39,559 nucleotides of DNA from positions 1 to 39,559 of IMG/VR virus record IMGVR_UViG_3300014492_000004. The stretch is one strand, 5' to 3'. Positions 6,451 through 15,171 of this stretch are shown here, in pieces. The notes beneath the pieces were generated by a model. That model was not told the origin of the DNA. It made no database searches and was given only the letters and a program-made list of their open reading frames with translations. Position 1 is the stretch's first letter; every line of letters starts with the position of its first letter. The DNA comes from a virus. The position numbers and the translations under genes were made by a program.

Positions 6451-7888
6451 GCCCAGATCGTACGCCACCGGAGGGAGGGGGGACGTACTGATAGGCTCCG
6501 ATGTCCCAGGGGCCGGAGGAGGGGCGCGAGATGCCTGCTAGGTCGCTGTCCAACGGGATGATACTTAGGGGGGTCAGGTTCTGTGCTGCCCCAATAGCCG
6601 GAGATCCTACCCCTAGCGTATATACCCCAGTCAGAAGCGGGTTTAGCACGATACTATGCGAACCCTCCGTCGCATCGTTACCCCCCGCTGCATACCAGTC
6701 GTTATAGTCGCTTAGGGAGATTGTCCCAGCCGAATTGTAATAGGCCAAAGAGCACTGAGATCCCGTATTGTTTTCTCCCGCCAGTACAGCTCCTTGATTC
6801 ATGATGCAGCGACCTTTTGAGGAAGGCTGATAAACGAAGGTATTGTTGTAGATGCTGACAGCCGGGTTTCCTCCGTTGGCCTTGGCGATTATTTGGGCAT
6901 TCGATGGCGCGTCTATTGTCGAAGAATTTACGAAAAGGTTGTTGAAGACGACCGTTCCGTCATAGGAAGCGTGGGAGCCACTACCGTTGCCCTCTGAATC
7001 GAGGAAAATATTTCCGGTCATGAATACACCGACATCCCCATAAAAGTAGTTACTGTAAACCTGAAGGCCCGCAATCCACGCCGTGTCATTGTTGATGATT
7101 ACGAATACTCCATTGTGGTGAAAATCGTTCTGGGCTGGATTGTCCCAATTTGCCCAATCGTGACAGACATTGTTATGGATCAGCATTCCAGTTGAACTGG
7201 AAGATGCGTTGCGGTCGGAGGTTGTAAAGCACCAGTTATTGTTGTAGCCAAGGTTATGGTCAATCTCTCCACCGGACTGAGTGTTTAAGTAATCAATAGA
7301 AATCCCCTGCTTCATATCGTGAACCATAGAATTGGTCACACGGTCATTGCTCCCCCAGAGATGTATCCCGTCTCCAAAACCATTTGAATCGTTGGTGGTC
7401 TTGACGTATAGATTGATGGCAGCCAAATTCTTCACAATGGAGTTGTTCGTTGGCTGTCCACAGACTGCATCGGTATCGACGGTGGCGTTGTTTGTGCTAT
7501 TGACGTTCGTATTGGCGACGTACCCATTGTAATTTGTGGGGCTGATCGACCCGGCTGTACCCCCGTCAACTACCACCCAATCGAAGTTGGAGAAATTTAC
7601 AACACATACAGTACCCCAAGAGGCTTGGGACATGCTTGCCCCAGGCTCGAATATGAGCTGCGTGGGGTTGCCGCTCGCACCGCTTGCTCCGATGCTGACT
7701 TGGCTCGTTATGTTCCCGCACAGATGCACGTTGTTGCCAGCGCCCCAATCGGATGAGGACAAGGATGAAACGGCCCGAGCGTTAGCGCAGTTAGTCCCGG
7801 TGTTGCTGCCAGCCGAGGTCTGGGCCACATACGCGTCGGCAGCGAATGATAAATAAGACGAAACTACTAGAAGTAGGATACACCGCAT
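6416..7888 (-). CDS. Signal-peptide right-handed beta-helix protein
   Basis: The 490-residue protein has an N-terminal Sec signal (MRCILLLVVSSYLSFA, likely cut after ADA near residue 19). The body is asparagine/glycine-rich with repeated short strands typical of a parallel beta-helix: DGIHLWGSNDRVTNSMVHDM, IHNNVCHDW, VYSNYFYGDVGVFMTGN and FNNLFVNSS. The C-terminal DIGAYQY resembles the DIGAYEY end of secreted beta-helix proteins. It is the last gene of the late arm, after two other appendage-like genes. A polysaccharide-binding or -cleaving role is likely; catalytic residues cannot be assigned. Whether it is virion-borne or exported alone is open. Confidence 0.75.
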   Translation of the reverse strand: MRCILLLVVSSYLSFAADAYVAQTSAGSNTGTNCANARAVSSLSSSDWGAGNNVHLCGNITSQVSIGASGASGNPTQLIFEPGASMSQASWGTVCVVNFSNFDWVVVDGGTAGSISPTNYNGYVANTNVNSTNNATVDTDAVCGQPTNNSIVKNLAAINLYVKTTNDSNGFGDGIHLWGSNDRVTNSMVHDMKQGISIDYLNTQSGGEIDHNLGYNNNWCFTTSDRNASSSSTGMLIHNNVCHDWANWDNPAQNDFHHNGVFVIINNDTAWIAGLQVYSNYFYGDVGVFMTGNIFLDSEGNGSGSHASYDGTVVFNNLFVNSSTIDAPSNAQIIAKANGGNPAVSIYNNTFVYQPSSKGRCIMNQGAVLAGENNTGSQCSLAYYNSAGTISLSDYNDWYAAGGNDATEGSHSIVLNPLLTGVYTLGVGSPAIGAAQNLTPLSIIPLDSDLAGISRPSSGPWDIGAYQYVPPPSGGVRSGPTVQAGPTVKQ

Positions 7889-7892
7889 CGTG

Positions 7893-8639
7893 CTACTGCC
7901 CCTTGATCGCTACGGAAGCGCCGCACCAGTCGGTCGTAGATGCTGGATTGGTGGCTGTTACCGCGTAATTTCCGGCTGAAGTTGCAGACAGGTTATACCC
8001 TTCAGAGGAAATATAACCAGCATCCGCATAGATGGAAACCCAAGGGGTTGTATAAGTCTGAGTCCCGGAGGTTGAAAAATCCGTCCACCCTGCCAGCAGA
8101 AATTCGTTCCCTTTTGAGACAGACAGAGAAGTCAAACTCATCGCGGAGGTTGCGCTTCCCGTGTTACATCCCTCCGAGTGTACGTCTACTAGGGGAGTTG
8201 TGACGTTGTGCAGTTGTATCGCCGTAAGTCCTTTGTGGGTGAGCGCAGAACTAATTGTAAGTGTGACAAGATCTGTAGAATTTAGAGCCGTCACGGGAGC
8301 CGTAAACATCTCAACATATGACCCGCCAGATTTACCAGCTAAGGACACCCCGGTGAATACGTTCCCCGCGGTGTCTGAAACTGAGCCGGTGACCCCCGCG
8401 CTAAAGTCCCAATACGCAAACACGACAATCGCATCACCTGTCACCAGAGTGTCAAAGTGCCCTGTGGATATACACGTAGTGCCGCTGGCATTGCAGGTTA
8501 GATTAGCCACCGTGTACGCACCCACCCACGACGGCTGATTTGTCCATTTAGCCACCGTCGAGAATGGCAGCGTTGGCACATACTGCGGCCAGAACATCAG
8601 CAGCAGGTGAGCGAGGAATTTGGAGATGAGAGGTGTCAT
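7893..8639 (-). CDS. Beta-rich appendage or exported protein
   Basis: The 248-residue protein is read from ATG 8639, which overlaps the stop of the upstream fibre gene and lies seven bases after GGAGGG. The first 30 residues are hydrophobic (LISKFLAHLLLMFWPQYV) and could be an uncleaved anchor or a poor signal peptide. The rest is Ser/Thr/Gly-rich beta sequence (GDAIVVFAYWDF, NVFTGVSLAGKSGGSYVEMF, WCGASVAIKG). This looks like one or two jelly-roll or Ig-like domains, as in carbohydrate-binding phage proteins. Function is inferred only from composition and context. Confidence 0.62.
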   Translation of the reverse strand: MTPLISKFLAHLLLMFWPQYVPTLPFSTVAKWTNQPSWVGAYTVANLTCNASGTTCISTGHFDTLVTGDAIVVFAYWDFSAGVTGSVSDTAGNVFTGVSLAGKSGGSYVEMFTAPVTALNSTDLVTLTISSALTHKGLTAIQLHNVTTPLVDVHSEGCNTGSATSAMSLTSLSVSKGNEFLLAGWTDFSTSGTQTYTTPWVSIYADAGYISSEGYNLSATSAGNYAVTATNPASTTDWCGASVAIKGQ

Positions 8640-10168
8640 CGCACTACCCTCCAATTAATGGTTAAAGCTCCAGGGGTGATAATCCCGGTGCTCCAGTTAC
8701 ACACATCGAAGTTAACATTGCCACTGGTCGGATAGGCCGCGATACTGAGACCTCCCGTTGTCGCTGGGACATAGCCCGTAACCGCCTTGATTGACGCATT
8801 GGGGTTCCAGATTATCGAATCGGTCGAGACTACGTTTGTTGCTGTGGTCGTGACGACCGTAGCACAGGCTGTAGAAGCGATGGAGGAAGTACCAAGGGCT
8901 GATGTCCCGCTGGCGATGGTCGTGGTGAGGCCACCTGCCGCCGATAGGTTGTTACCGATGGCTGTCACTACCCCCGTGCCGGTGGTCGTAGTGGCTGATG
9001 CTTGACTCCCCGATCCAATAACCACTGCACCACTCGTTAATGATGCGGCACTGGTTACGCACGTAGTACAGGTGATTGTGCCCGTTGCTGTGATCGTGCC
9101 GCCACCGATTGGTCCAGTCGTGGCAATGCTAGTTACTGTGCCGGTAGGTAGCGCTCCCCCGTCCTGCAATAGGCTACCGTTCGTTCCGTTGAATGTCGCG
9201 ACGTGCCCGCTTGTTGCGCTTGCAGGTCCCATCACAACCGGGATGCTGCCGCCCGATGTCATCCACTCAGGACCGGAGAGAGTCGATAGCGCACACAGGA
9301 ATCCAGCGCCAGCCGGGACTGTGCCAGAGCATGTTCCCGTCCCAAATCCATCCAGACCTGCCGTACCCGTGAACCATGCAGACGCTGGAGGGCTAGTGCC
9401 TGTGGACACGCTGGTCGCGGTCGCTGCGCCGAGAACTGGGGCCACCAGGGTTTTATTCGATAATGTCTGCGTGGCAGTCGTGCCCACAACCTGCTGTGCA
9501 ATCGCTGCGGGGTCGTAGGTGGACGTGTTCATGTTGCCGCTGCCTGAACCGCCGCCGATAGTCGCCCAAGTACAAGAACCGCCAGAGCATGCGCAGCCGG
9601 ACAGCTGCCCGGCGCCCGTTCCAGTTCCGTTGTTGAAGTTGAGCGGTTGTGGCGGCACGCAAACCCCACTCGGGTTAGTCGTCACATTCACCAGCGCCGT
9701 GGTCACCTGCGTTCCCGTGTAGGGATTCGGAACGAGGTAAATGAGCACCTGGCCCGTAGCGCTGGCTACGGACTGCCCGCTGACATTCAGCGTCAAAGTG
9801 CCGCTCAAAATCTGCGGTGGGCTGATGAGCGATACCTTAGATGTCGTGGAACTGAGAGTGCTCCCCGCGCCGGCCAACACGTCAACCGATGCCGTGTTCG
9901 TCACAGTGACGCTGTAGCCGTTTGTGGGGGCCGTCGTCGCGCCGGGGATGAATTCGCCCTCATAGATTAGATAGCCTTGAAGTTGGGCCTGTTGGATGAG
10001 CGCCGCGGCCGCCGTGGCTGGTACGGACCCCGTGGAAGCATCTCCGGTCCACGCATAGGTGAGCACCCACACGGGTACTGCCGTAGGCGTGAGGGGCGCC
10101 AGCGTGACGTTTACGGTGCCAGCGGCGAAGGCGCACGAGGACATCAGGAACAGAAGGAGTTTTTTCAT
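8636..10168 (-). CDS. Tail fibre with Sec signal peptide
   Basis: The 510-residue protein begins with MKKLLLFLMSSCAFA, a canonical signal peptide cut before AGTVNV. Residues 20-165 match, at lower identity, the N-terminal domain of both tailspikes: WVLTYAWTGDAS, GYSVTVTNTASVDVLAGA, GTLTLNVSGQSVASATG. Two phage-fibre hallmarks follow: TATQTLSNKTLVAPVLGAAT (about 231-250) and GHVATFNGTNGSLLQDGG. The C-terminal half is Ser/Thr/Gly-rich beta fibre. The signal peptide on a protein with fibre repeats is unusual. It overlaps the next gene by ATGA. Confidence 0.78.
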   Translation of the reverse strand: MKKLLLFLMSSCAFAAGTVNVTLAPLTPTAVPVWVLTYAWTGDASTGSVPATAAAALIQQAQLQGYLIYEGEFIPGATTAPTNGYSVTVTNTASVDVLAGAGSTLSSTTSKVSLISPPQILSGTLTLNVSGQSVASATGQVLIYLVPNPYTGTQVTTALVNVTTNPSGVCVPPQPLNFNNGTGTGAGQLSGCACSGGSCTWATIGGGSGSGNMNTSTYDPAAIAQQVVGTTATQTLSNKTLVAPVLGAATATSVSTGTSPPASAWFTGTAGLDGFGTGTCSGTVPAGAGFLCALSTLSGPEWMTSGGSIPVVMGPASATSGHVATFNGTNGSLLQDGGALPTGTVTSIATTGPIGGGTITATGTITCTTCVTSAASLTSGAVVIGSGSQASATTTTGTGVVTAIGNNLSAAGGLTTTIASGTSALGTSSIASTACATVVTTTATNVVSTDSIIWNPNASIKAVTGYVPATTGGLSIAAYPTSGNVNFDVCNWSTGIITPGALTINWRVVR

Positions 10169-10213
10169 TTTGGGACGCCTCCGGTCAATTGGGATTGCAC
10201 GTCTTTGGCGAGC

Positions 10214-10300
10214 TTAGTCAGCGCCGCAGCGGAACCAAGCGCGTCTACGCCACCAGAATGCGGAGGTGGCTACCATGGTCAAGATTGTTAGTATTTTCAT
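10214..10300 (-). CDS. 28-residue membrane peptide
   Basis: ATG 10300 overlaps the stop of the upstream ejection-protein gene (ATGA), with AGGA just ahead. The peptide has a short hydrophobic segment (ILTILTMVATSAFWW) followed by RRRAWFR, giving an inward-positive single-span or surface helix. It could be a coupling peptide or a tiny lysis regulator. The evidence is the overlap and composition only. Confidence 0.4.
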   Translation of the reverse strand: MKILTILTMVATSAFWWRRRAWFRCGAD

Positions 10301-11805
10301 TTTCCTGTCACTTTTGGTGCCGATTTCCACATATTGTCCAAGTATTCTCTGAGCATTAACATCGTTTCCGGCGATCGCAGAGAGGCTGGGGATACCCCGG
10401 CAGAAACCGAGACTCTGTCCATCATGTCCGGGCTCAGCTTATCTACGTCCTCTGTGGTCATGCCGGCACGTTTGAACTGCGTGGCCATAGTCTTTGCCCA
10501 GCGCCCACGGTTTCCCCCTACGATATCTTCGACCTTCGAACCTTGTGCGATGTCCGAAGATGGACTGGCATCCTCTCTTGCTATTCCCATATTATCTGCC
10601 GCCTGGTTGCGGTACTTGGCGCGGCGCTGTTCGGCAGAGGCGAGCTTGTCAAGATCATTCAGAGTGCCGGACTGCTGCATCTCGTCTTTGAGTGCCTGTG
10701 CCAGCGTGGCCGGATTTTGCGCAGTGGTGACTTGCGCTTCAGCCGGCGCCGCTTGTGCCCCCTGTGATGCCGGCTCAGGTGGCGGTGGGGCGGCGGCGGC
10801 CGCTGGCGCTACGGGGCTCGGTTGCGGCGCGGGGGCTTCCGGTTGCTGTGCGATCTTCCGCACGAGCGCCTGCTGATCTGCGGTGAGTATTTGGAAATTC
10901 TTCGCGCCGAGGGATTTCGCGATGGCGTTCAAGTGCGCGACGTCTTCCACCGGAGCCGCGGCGGCTGTCTGCGGGACGACATCATCAGCGGTCATCGGGA
11001 CTTGGGTATCGGCTGCAAACCCTGGGCCGGCAATATTCGGGCCAATCGGCGCGGCCCGCGGCGTGGGCGGCGGCTGCTGGAAGTCCGCGAAATCCGCGGC
11101 GGTGGCAATATTGGGCGCCACCTCCGGCACCATCGCGTCCCGGTACGCTTTCACGCCCTTGGTGATTCCCGCGCCGATCTGCCGCACTGCCGGGTACTGC
11201 ACCCCGATCCGCACCGGCCATTCCATGCCAGGAACTACTTTGGACAGAGCTTCGCCAGCGAGAGCCTTTCCAGCGCCGGCCGCCACATCCCCTCCGCCGG
11301 CCCGGATTCCCGCTCCCACGGCACCCGCCGCGTCCGTCTCCCCGAGCGCGGGCAGCATCGCCATTCCTGCGGTGCCAACGAGCCGGCCCGCAGCTCCCGC
11401 GTAGTTTCCCTCCGAGGCATCCTGGACCGCTGGCGCAACGGCTGCCCCGGCTAATCTACCCACAGGTCCCTCTGTTGTATACTTGGCCGCCAGCATGGCC
11501 GCTTCCTTCATTTTCCCCTTGCTGGCAAAATCCGCGATCTGCTTGAGATCTTCCACGCCAATGCCTTGCTTTAGCATGCCCGAGATGGTGTCCAGCGGGT
11601 GCATGATCGCTTGCCCGATTCCGCCGAGCGTGGATTCGTACAAGCCGGTACCGAACCGCGAAGCAGCGCCTCCCCCTTTGTCCCCGGATTTCTGCGCAGA
11701 CAGCCACTCTTGCGGGTCCTGGAGCGTTGGAGATGGTCCAGAGCCTCCGTTCGCCCGTAGCCACTGCTGCGGGTCTGTGAGCGTGATTTGCTGAGGATCG
11801 GCCAT
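10297..11805 (-). CDS. Large ejection or internal virion protein
   Basis: The 502-residue protein starts at ATG 11805, overlapping the upstream stop. It has an N-terminal pair of DPQ-W repeats (LTDPQQWLRANG and LQDPQEWLSAQK). A long glycine/alanine segment (100-200) with several apolar stretches could insert in membranes. A Pro/Ala/Gln linker (about 295-355) and a helical C-terminus complete it. Composition and place, after two other Ala/Gln-rich genes behind the hub gene, match the P22 gp7-gp20-gp16 ejection set, with this one as the gp16-like candidate. The assignment is by synteny, not clear homology. Confidence 0.6.
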   Translation of the reverse strand: MADPQQITLTDPQQWLRANGGSGPSPTLQDPQEWLSAQKSGDKGGGAASRFGTGLYESTLGGIGQAIMHPLDTISGMLKQGIGVEDLKQIADFASKGKMKEAAMLAAKYTTEGPVGRLAGAAVAPAVQDASEGNYAGAAGRLVGTAGMAMLPALGETDAAGAVGAGIRAGGGDVAAGAGKALAGEALSKVVPGMEWPVRIGVQYPAVRQIGAGITKGVKAYRDAMVPEVAPNIATAADFADFQQPPPTPRAAPIGPNIAGPGFAADTQVPMTADDVVPQTAAAAPVEDVAHLNAIAKSLGAKNFQILTADQQALVRKIAQQPEAPAPQPSPVAPAAAAAPPPPEPASQGAQAAPAEAQVTTAQNPATLAQALKDEMQQSGTLNDLDKLASAEQRRAKYRNQAADNMGIAREDASPSSDIAQGSKVEDIVGGNRGRWAKTMATQFKRAGMTTEDVDKLSPDMMDRVSVSAGVSPASLRSPETMLMLREYLDNMWKSAPKVTGK

Positions 11806-13577
11806 TACTCTATCCTGTTACCCGCCGCGGTAATCGCTTTCGTAGCTGCGTCATCGCTGATCCCGTGCGCCACGGCGTAATCGTGGACCTTCCCTTTTGG
11901 GAACGGTGGCGGGAACGGTAACGGTTCCTTTTGGAGCGTTCCGGCCTGCTGCGGATACGTCTTCTGCAGGGCTTCCACTGTGGCGTTATGCTGTCCCGCC
12001 GCGCCGTTGGCGATGGTCGCCAAGTACGGCTTGATTTGCTTGATAGTGCCGGCTGTCAACGGAACTCCAGTAGCAAGGCTCTTGGCTTCAGCCAAAAGAC
12101 CCTCGCCAGCGCTCGACATCCCGGCGTTATTCTGCGCCGCTCCCATGCGCTTGATGTCTTGGGCGGCGTTGGTGAATTCCGGGACCATCGCCTGGAGTTG
12201 CTTGCCTGCGAGGGTCCCGCCGTTTTCGGACAGGTCTACCACGTTCCCGATGGTCTTCGCGGTGGAAAGCGCCTTCTGATAGGCAGACAGCGAATCGAAG
12301 TACTCCTTGTGTGCGACGTCTCCCTGTTGGAGAGAGTCGCGGAGCCGCTCGCTGGAGGCCGCGAGAGCCTGTTCAATCGGAGCTGTAGCCTTCTTGTTGG
12401 CGAGGACTTGCGCCGTATCGGCGGACTGAACGGTCGGGCTCGTCTTCATGCCGATTTCGGCGGCGTGCGCGGTGGCTTCCTTGACCACATTGAGCGCGGC
12501 ATCCGGCCCTCCGTAGCGCATGGCCACGTTGTAATTCTCTTTGTAAGCCGAGTTGGCATCCGGGTCAAGTTGCGCCGGGAGTACGCGGTCTATCGGGTGG
12601 ACGCCGGTAGGGTTAGTCTGGAAGTCGGACACAGCCTGTTTCATCGCCGCGGCCTTCTGTTGCGTGATTTCGGATTGCGCCTGCACTCCGGGCGTTTCTG
12701 CCTTCGTTTTCGCGGCGTTGGCGTTGGCATTGGCGGTTTCGGATTGGGTTTTCGCCTGATCCAACAACGCCTTGTGCAGTACCGTCTGGCCGAGCACTTG
12801 GTGGAGCGCGTTATCGTCGGTCGGATCAATCTTCCAGTTCACGTCCGGCGCTTCCCGCTGAAGGCGCGGCATTTGCTGTGCGAAAACGGACGCTCGCTGT
12901 TCAGGTGGCAGCGCTAACAGGTTCTGCACCGTGCTCGCCGCCAGTTCGCGCTGGCCCTCTTCCTGCGATAGTTGCTCTTTAGAAAGGTCCGCCGCGGCTT
13001 TGCGGGATGAAATAATCTGGTTTATCGCGTTGAAAATTGGCTCGGTACCGCGGCCTCCACCCGCATAGTACTGCTGCATGAGCGAGTTCGGGTCCAGGAA
13101 CGTTGACCCAGTAACCGGATTCGCGCCAGCTACACTCCCCGCCGGCGGACCTCCGGCTCCGGGCGCGAACCCAGGTGTGGCAATAGCGGGTGTTCCACGT
13201 GGAACAGCAGGAACGCCAGCATTTCCGGGGTCAATCGGCGTCCGCCGTTGCAATCCGTTTGGATTATTTGGATCTGCCGGAGAAACAGAATACTGCGGAG
13301 GTGCAGCCGGCGGCGTGCCAGCCGCCGGAGTCGCCGGAGGTACCGAACTGACCGCATTTTGCGCCTGCCTCCCGGCCGCCGCGAAGATCGAAGCAAGAGC
13401 GGCCTGGTCTTGGATTTGCTGCTGTGCCCGCTGGTTGGCAAGGATCTGTCCTTGCGTGGCCGCGCCGGTCTGCGCCGTCTGAGCCTGGGTACCTGCAATC
13501 GTGGCCGCGCGCTGCTGGTTTCCGAGCACGAAGCCGGTCGGGTTGTAGTTGGCGAGTAGATCGTTAATGCTTCCCAT
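11805..13577 (-). CDS. Ejection protein, gp20-like
   Basis: The 590-residue protein is rich in Gln, Ala and Asn with long helices: residues 20-75 (AGTQAQTAQTGAATQGQILA and onward) and again at 275-310 (KTQSETANANANAAKTKAET). A Pro-rich linker separates them (80-160). Such alanine/glutamine helical proteins without Cys are typical of virion proteins ejected ahead of DNA in P22-like phages. It lies between the gp7-like and gp16-like genes in transcription order, and its stop overlaps the next start. No enzymatic motif is visible. Confidence 0.6.
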   Translation of the reverse strand: MGSINDLLANYNPTGFVLGNQQRAATIAGTQAQTAQTGAATQGQILANQRAQQQIQDQAALASIFAAAGRQAQNAVSSVPPATPAAGTPPAAPPQYSVSPADPNNPNGLQRRTPIDPGNAGVPAVPRGTPAIATPGFAPGAGGPPAGSVAGANPVTGSTFLDPNSLMQQYYAGGGRGTEPIFNAINQIISSRKAAADLSKEQLSQEEGQRELAASTVQNLLALPPEQRASVFAQQMPRLQREAPDVNWKIDPTDDNALHQVLGQTVLHKALLDQAKTQSETANANANAAKTKAETPGVQAQSEITQQKAAAMKQAVSDFQTNPTGVHPIDRVLPAQLDPDANSAYKENYNVAMRYGGPDAALNVVKEATAHAAEIGMKTSPTVQSADTAQVLANKKATAPIEQALAASSERLRDSLQQGDVAHKEYFDSLSAYQKALSTAKTIGNVVDLSENGGTLAGKQLQAMVPEFTNAAQDIKRMGAAQNNAGMSSAGEGLLAEAKSLATGVPLTAGTIKQIKPYLATIANGAAGQHNATVEALQKTYPQQAGTLQKEPLPFPPPFPKGKVHDYAVAHGISDDAATKAITAAGNRIE

Positions 13578-13582
13578 TTATC

Positions 13583-14443
13583 TCACGGCAGGCCCGCTAG
13601 TAGGCTGCCTATGTCTCCTCCCAGGTTAGCGATGCTGTTTCCCTCCCCCAGCGTTCCAGCGGCTTGCGCATTGCCGGCACCGACTGCGAAGTTGCCGGCA
13701 GTGGCTGCGCCCTGCAAGCCGAGTTGACCCGAGCTTGTCGCACCCTGGACTCCCAGTCCTGCCAAATACTGCTGCAAAGTCGCGTTCGTTCCAGCCGCTC
13801 CGGTCAGGTTTGAGGATTCCAGTCCGGTAATTCCAGCGGTTGCGCCCGCGTTAATGCCCGTCGCCGTATTCCCCGAGTTGATGAGCGTCGAGAGGTTTGA
13901 CAGCGTGGCGTTCTGGTTCGTCTGGAAGGCCGACTGCGCCTGATTGAACAGGTTTCCGTAGTCCGTCTGCGCCAACTGCTGACCGTAATTTTCCAGTCCG
14001 ACGAGGGTATTCGAAGAATTTCCGAGGCCCTGCGCGGCGGCCGAATTCTGAATCGCGTTCGTTCCACTGGCGAGCTGGAACTGATAACCCGGAGTGGCTT
14101 CGGCCTGCGCCAACGTGGGAGCGGTGAACTGTGGGTTGCTCGCTGCGTACTGCGAGAGTTGGTCTGCCGCGGAACCGCCGGCCGCGATGGTCGGGTTGGT
14201 GTCGTTCTGGATACCTCCCAGCGCCTGTGACAGCGTGGCGTTCGCGCCGCCGGCCGCGGCTGTGACCCCTTGCCCCGCTTGGTTTACGGCTGCCGTGCCA
14301 GTCCCGACGGCGCTTGCAATCCCCGCCTGCCCGGCATTGGTAGCGTTCGTTACCCCGTGTTCAGCGTTGATGTTTCCGGTAGCCGCCTGGTTGCCGGCCT
14401 TGTTGCTATCGAAAATCCCAACGATGTCGCTAAATATGGACAC
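13583..14443 (-). CDS. Ejection protein, gp7-like
   Basis: The 286-residue protein starts at GTG 14443. It begins MSIFSDIVGIFDSNKAGNQA and is then nearly all Ala, Gly, Asn, Gln, Ser and Thr, with an ATPGYQFQLASGTNAIQ stretch near 112. That motif recurs in gp7-like DNA-transfer proteins of podoviruses, from memory. The protein would be packaged inside the head and ejected into the cell envelope. It follows a small hairpin with a GAGA loop placed directly after the upstream stop. Confidence 0.68.
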   Translation of the reverse strand: MSIFSDIVGIFDSNKAGNQAATGNINAEHGVTNATNAGQAGIASAVGTGTAAVNQAGQGVTAAAGGANATLSQALGGIQNDTNPTIAAGGSAADQLSQYAASNPQFTAPTLAQAEATPGYQFQLASGTNAIQNSAAAQGLGNSSNTLVGLENYGQQLAQTDYGNLFNQAQSAFQTNQNATLSNLSTLINSGNTATGINAGATAGITGLESSNLTGAAGTNATLQQYLAGLGVQGATSSGQLGLQGAATAGNFAVGAGNAQAAGTLGEGNSIANLGGDIGSLLAGLP

Positions 14444-14455
14444 TCAGCCCCCCGC

Positions 14456-14469
14456 GCGTCTCTCGACGC
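14456..14469 (-). promoter_or_regulatory. GNRA-loop hairpin ahead of gp7-like gene
   Basis: The minus-strand RNA reads GCGUC-GAGA-GACGC: a five-pair stem closed on a GNRA tetraloop. It fills the 26-base gap between the upstream stop and the GTG start, next to a G-run that may act as the ribosome site. Confidence 0.55.
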
Positions 14470-15171
14470 TCAAGCTACCTTCAAAACGTAAACCTTCAAA
14501 TCGTATGATACGGTACCTGCTCCGGCTGCGGATACTGCCGCCGTCACGTCTGCCACGCCGTCTGGGCTCACTCCTACTACCAGGGTGGCCACTCCAGTGC
14601 TCGTCAAAGGCCCAAATACATCAATAACCGCTCCTCCCTTCGGATCGGTGTATGCCAGCGCCCCATTGAGGGTTTTCACTCCGGTTATCGCCGCCGCCAG
14701 ATTGATCACTGCGACATATTCGCCGGCCGGCAGAGGAGCCGCCACGCGTCTGACGCTCGTGGGCACCAAGGCGGCGGTCTGGCCGAGCTTCACCAGAGAG
14801 GCATATGCCAAGAGAAATGCCGTGGGGTCCTGCCATGCCGGAGCGGTCGCCGTGGCGCCGGTCCCCGTGGAAGTGAGAACCTCCAGAGTGGCGGTCGTAT
14901 TCCCTGCCAGCCGCACCGCCGTCGGGGTAGCGTTCTCGTACACGAGATCTCCCAGCGTGGTCATGGGGTTGACGAAAGCAGAGGCGATGAATGCCGACAG
15001 CGTAGAGTAGATCGCGTTGAACCACTGCCCCCAGGAGACCGCGATGTTTGCCGCAGGCAGCGGTTGCGCCGGCCGGTTTTCGAACGGCACTCCGAACTGA
15101 TCCGCGCCGGTAGAGCCAATCGGCGTATTCAGCGGGGGCGGCCCAAGTCCGGAATTGGCTGGAGATCCCAT
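14470..15171 (-). CDS. Tail fibre- or needle-like structural protein
   Basis: The 233-residue protein follows the hub gene with no gap. The N-terminal 60 residues are proline-rich with a helix around SWGQWFNAIYSTLSAFIAS. Residues 68-115 carry the phage-fibre phrase PMTTLGDLVYENATPTAVRL followed by GNTTATLEVLTSTGTG and APAWQD. The C-terminal 80 residues are a compact beta domain (AGEYVAVINLAAAI, GAVIDVFGPL, TVSYDLKVYVLKVA). No P22 gp26 needle is otherwise seen, so this could fill that position; that is inference. Confidence 0.6.
   Translation of the reverse strand: MGSPANSGLGPPPLNTPIGSTGADQFGVPFENRPAQPLPAANIAVSWGQWFNAIYSTLSAFIASAFVNPMTTLGDLVYENATPTAVRLAGNTTATLEVLTSTGTGATATAPAWQDPTAFLLAYASLVKLGQTAALVPTSVRRVAAPLPAGEYVAVINLAAAITGVKTLNGALAYTDPKGGAVIDVFGPLTSTGVATLVVGVSPDGVADVTAAVSAAGAGTVSYDLKVYVLKVA

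Noticed and set aside
11931-12917. Long open frame on the plus strand (328 codons)
   Set aside because: It lies antisense to the gp20-like ejection gene, whose composition, start and overlap fit the operon. The plus frame has arginine/leucine-rich shadow composition and no ribosome site.
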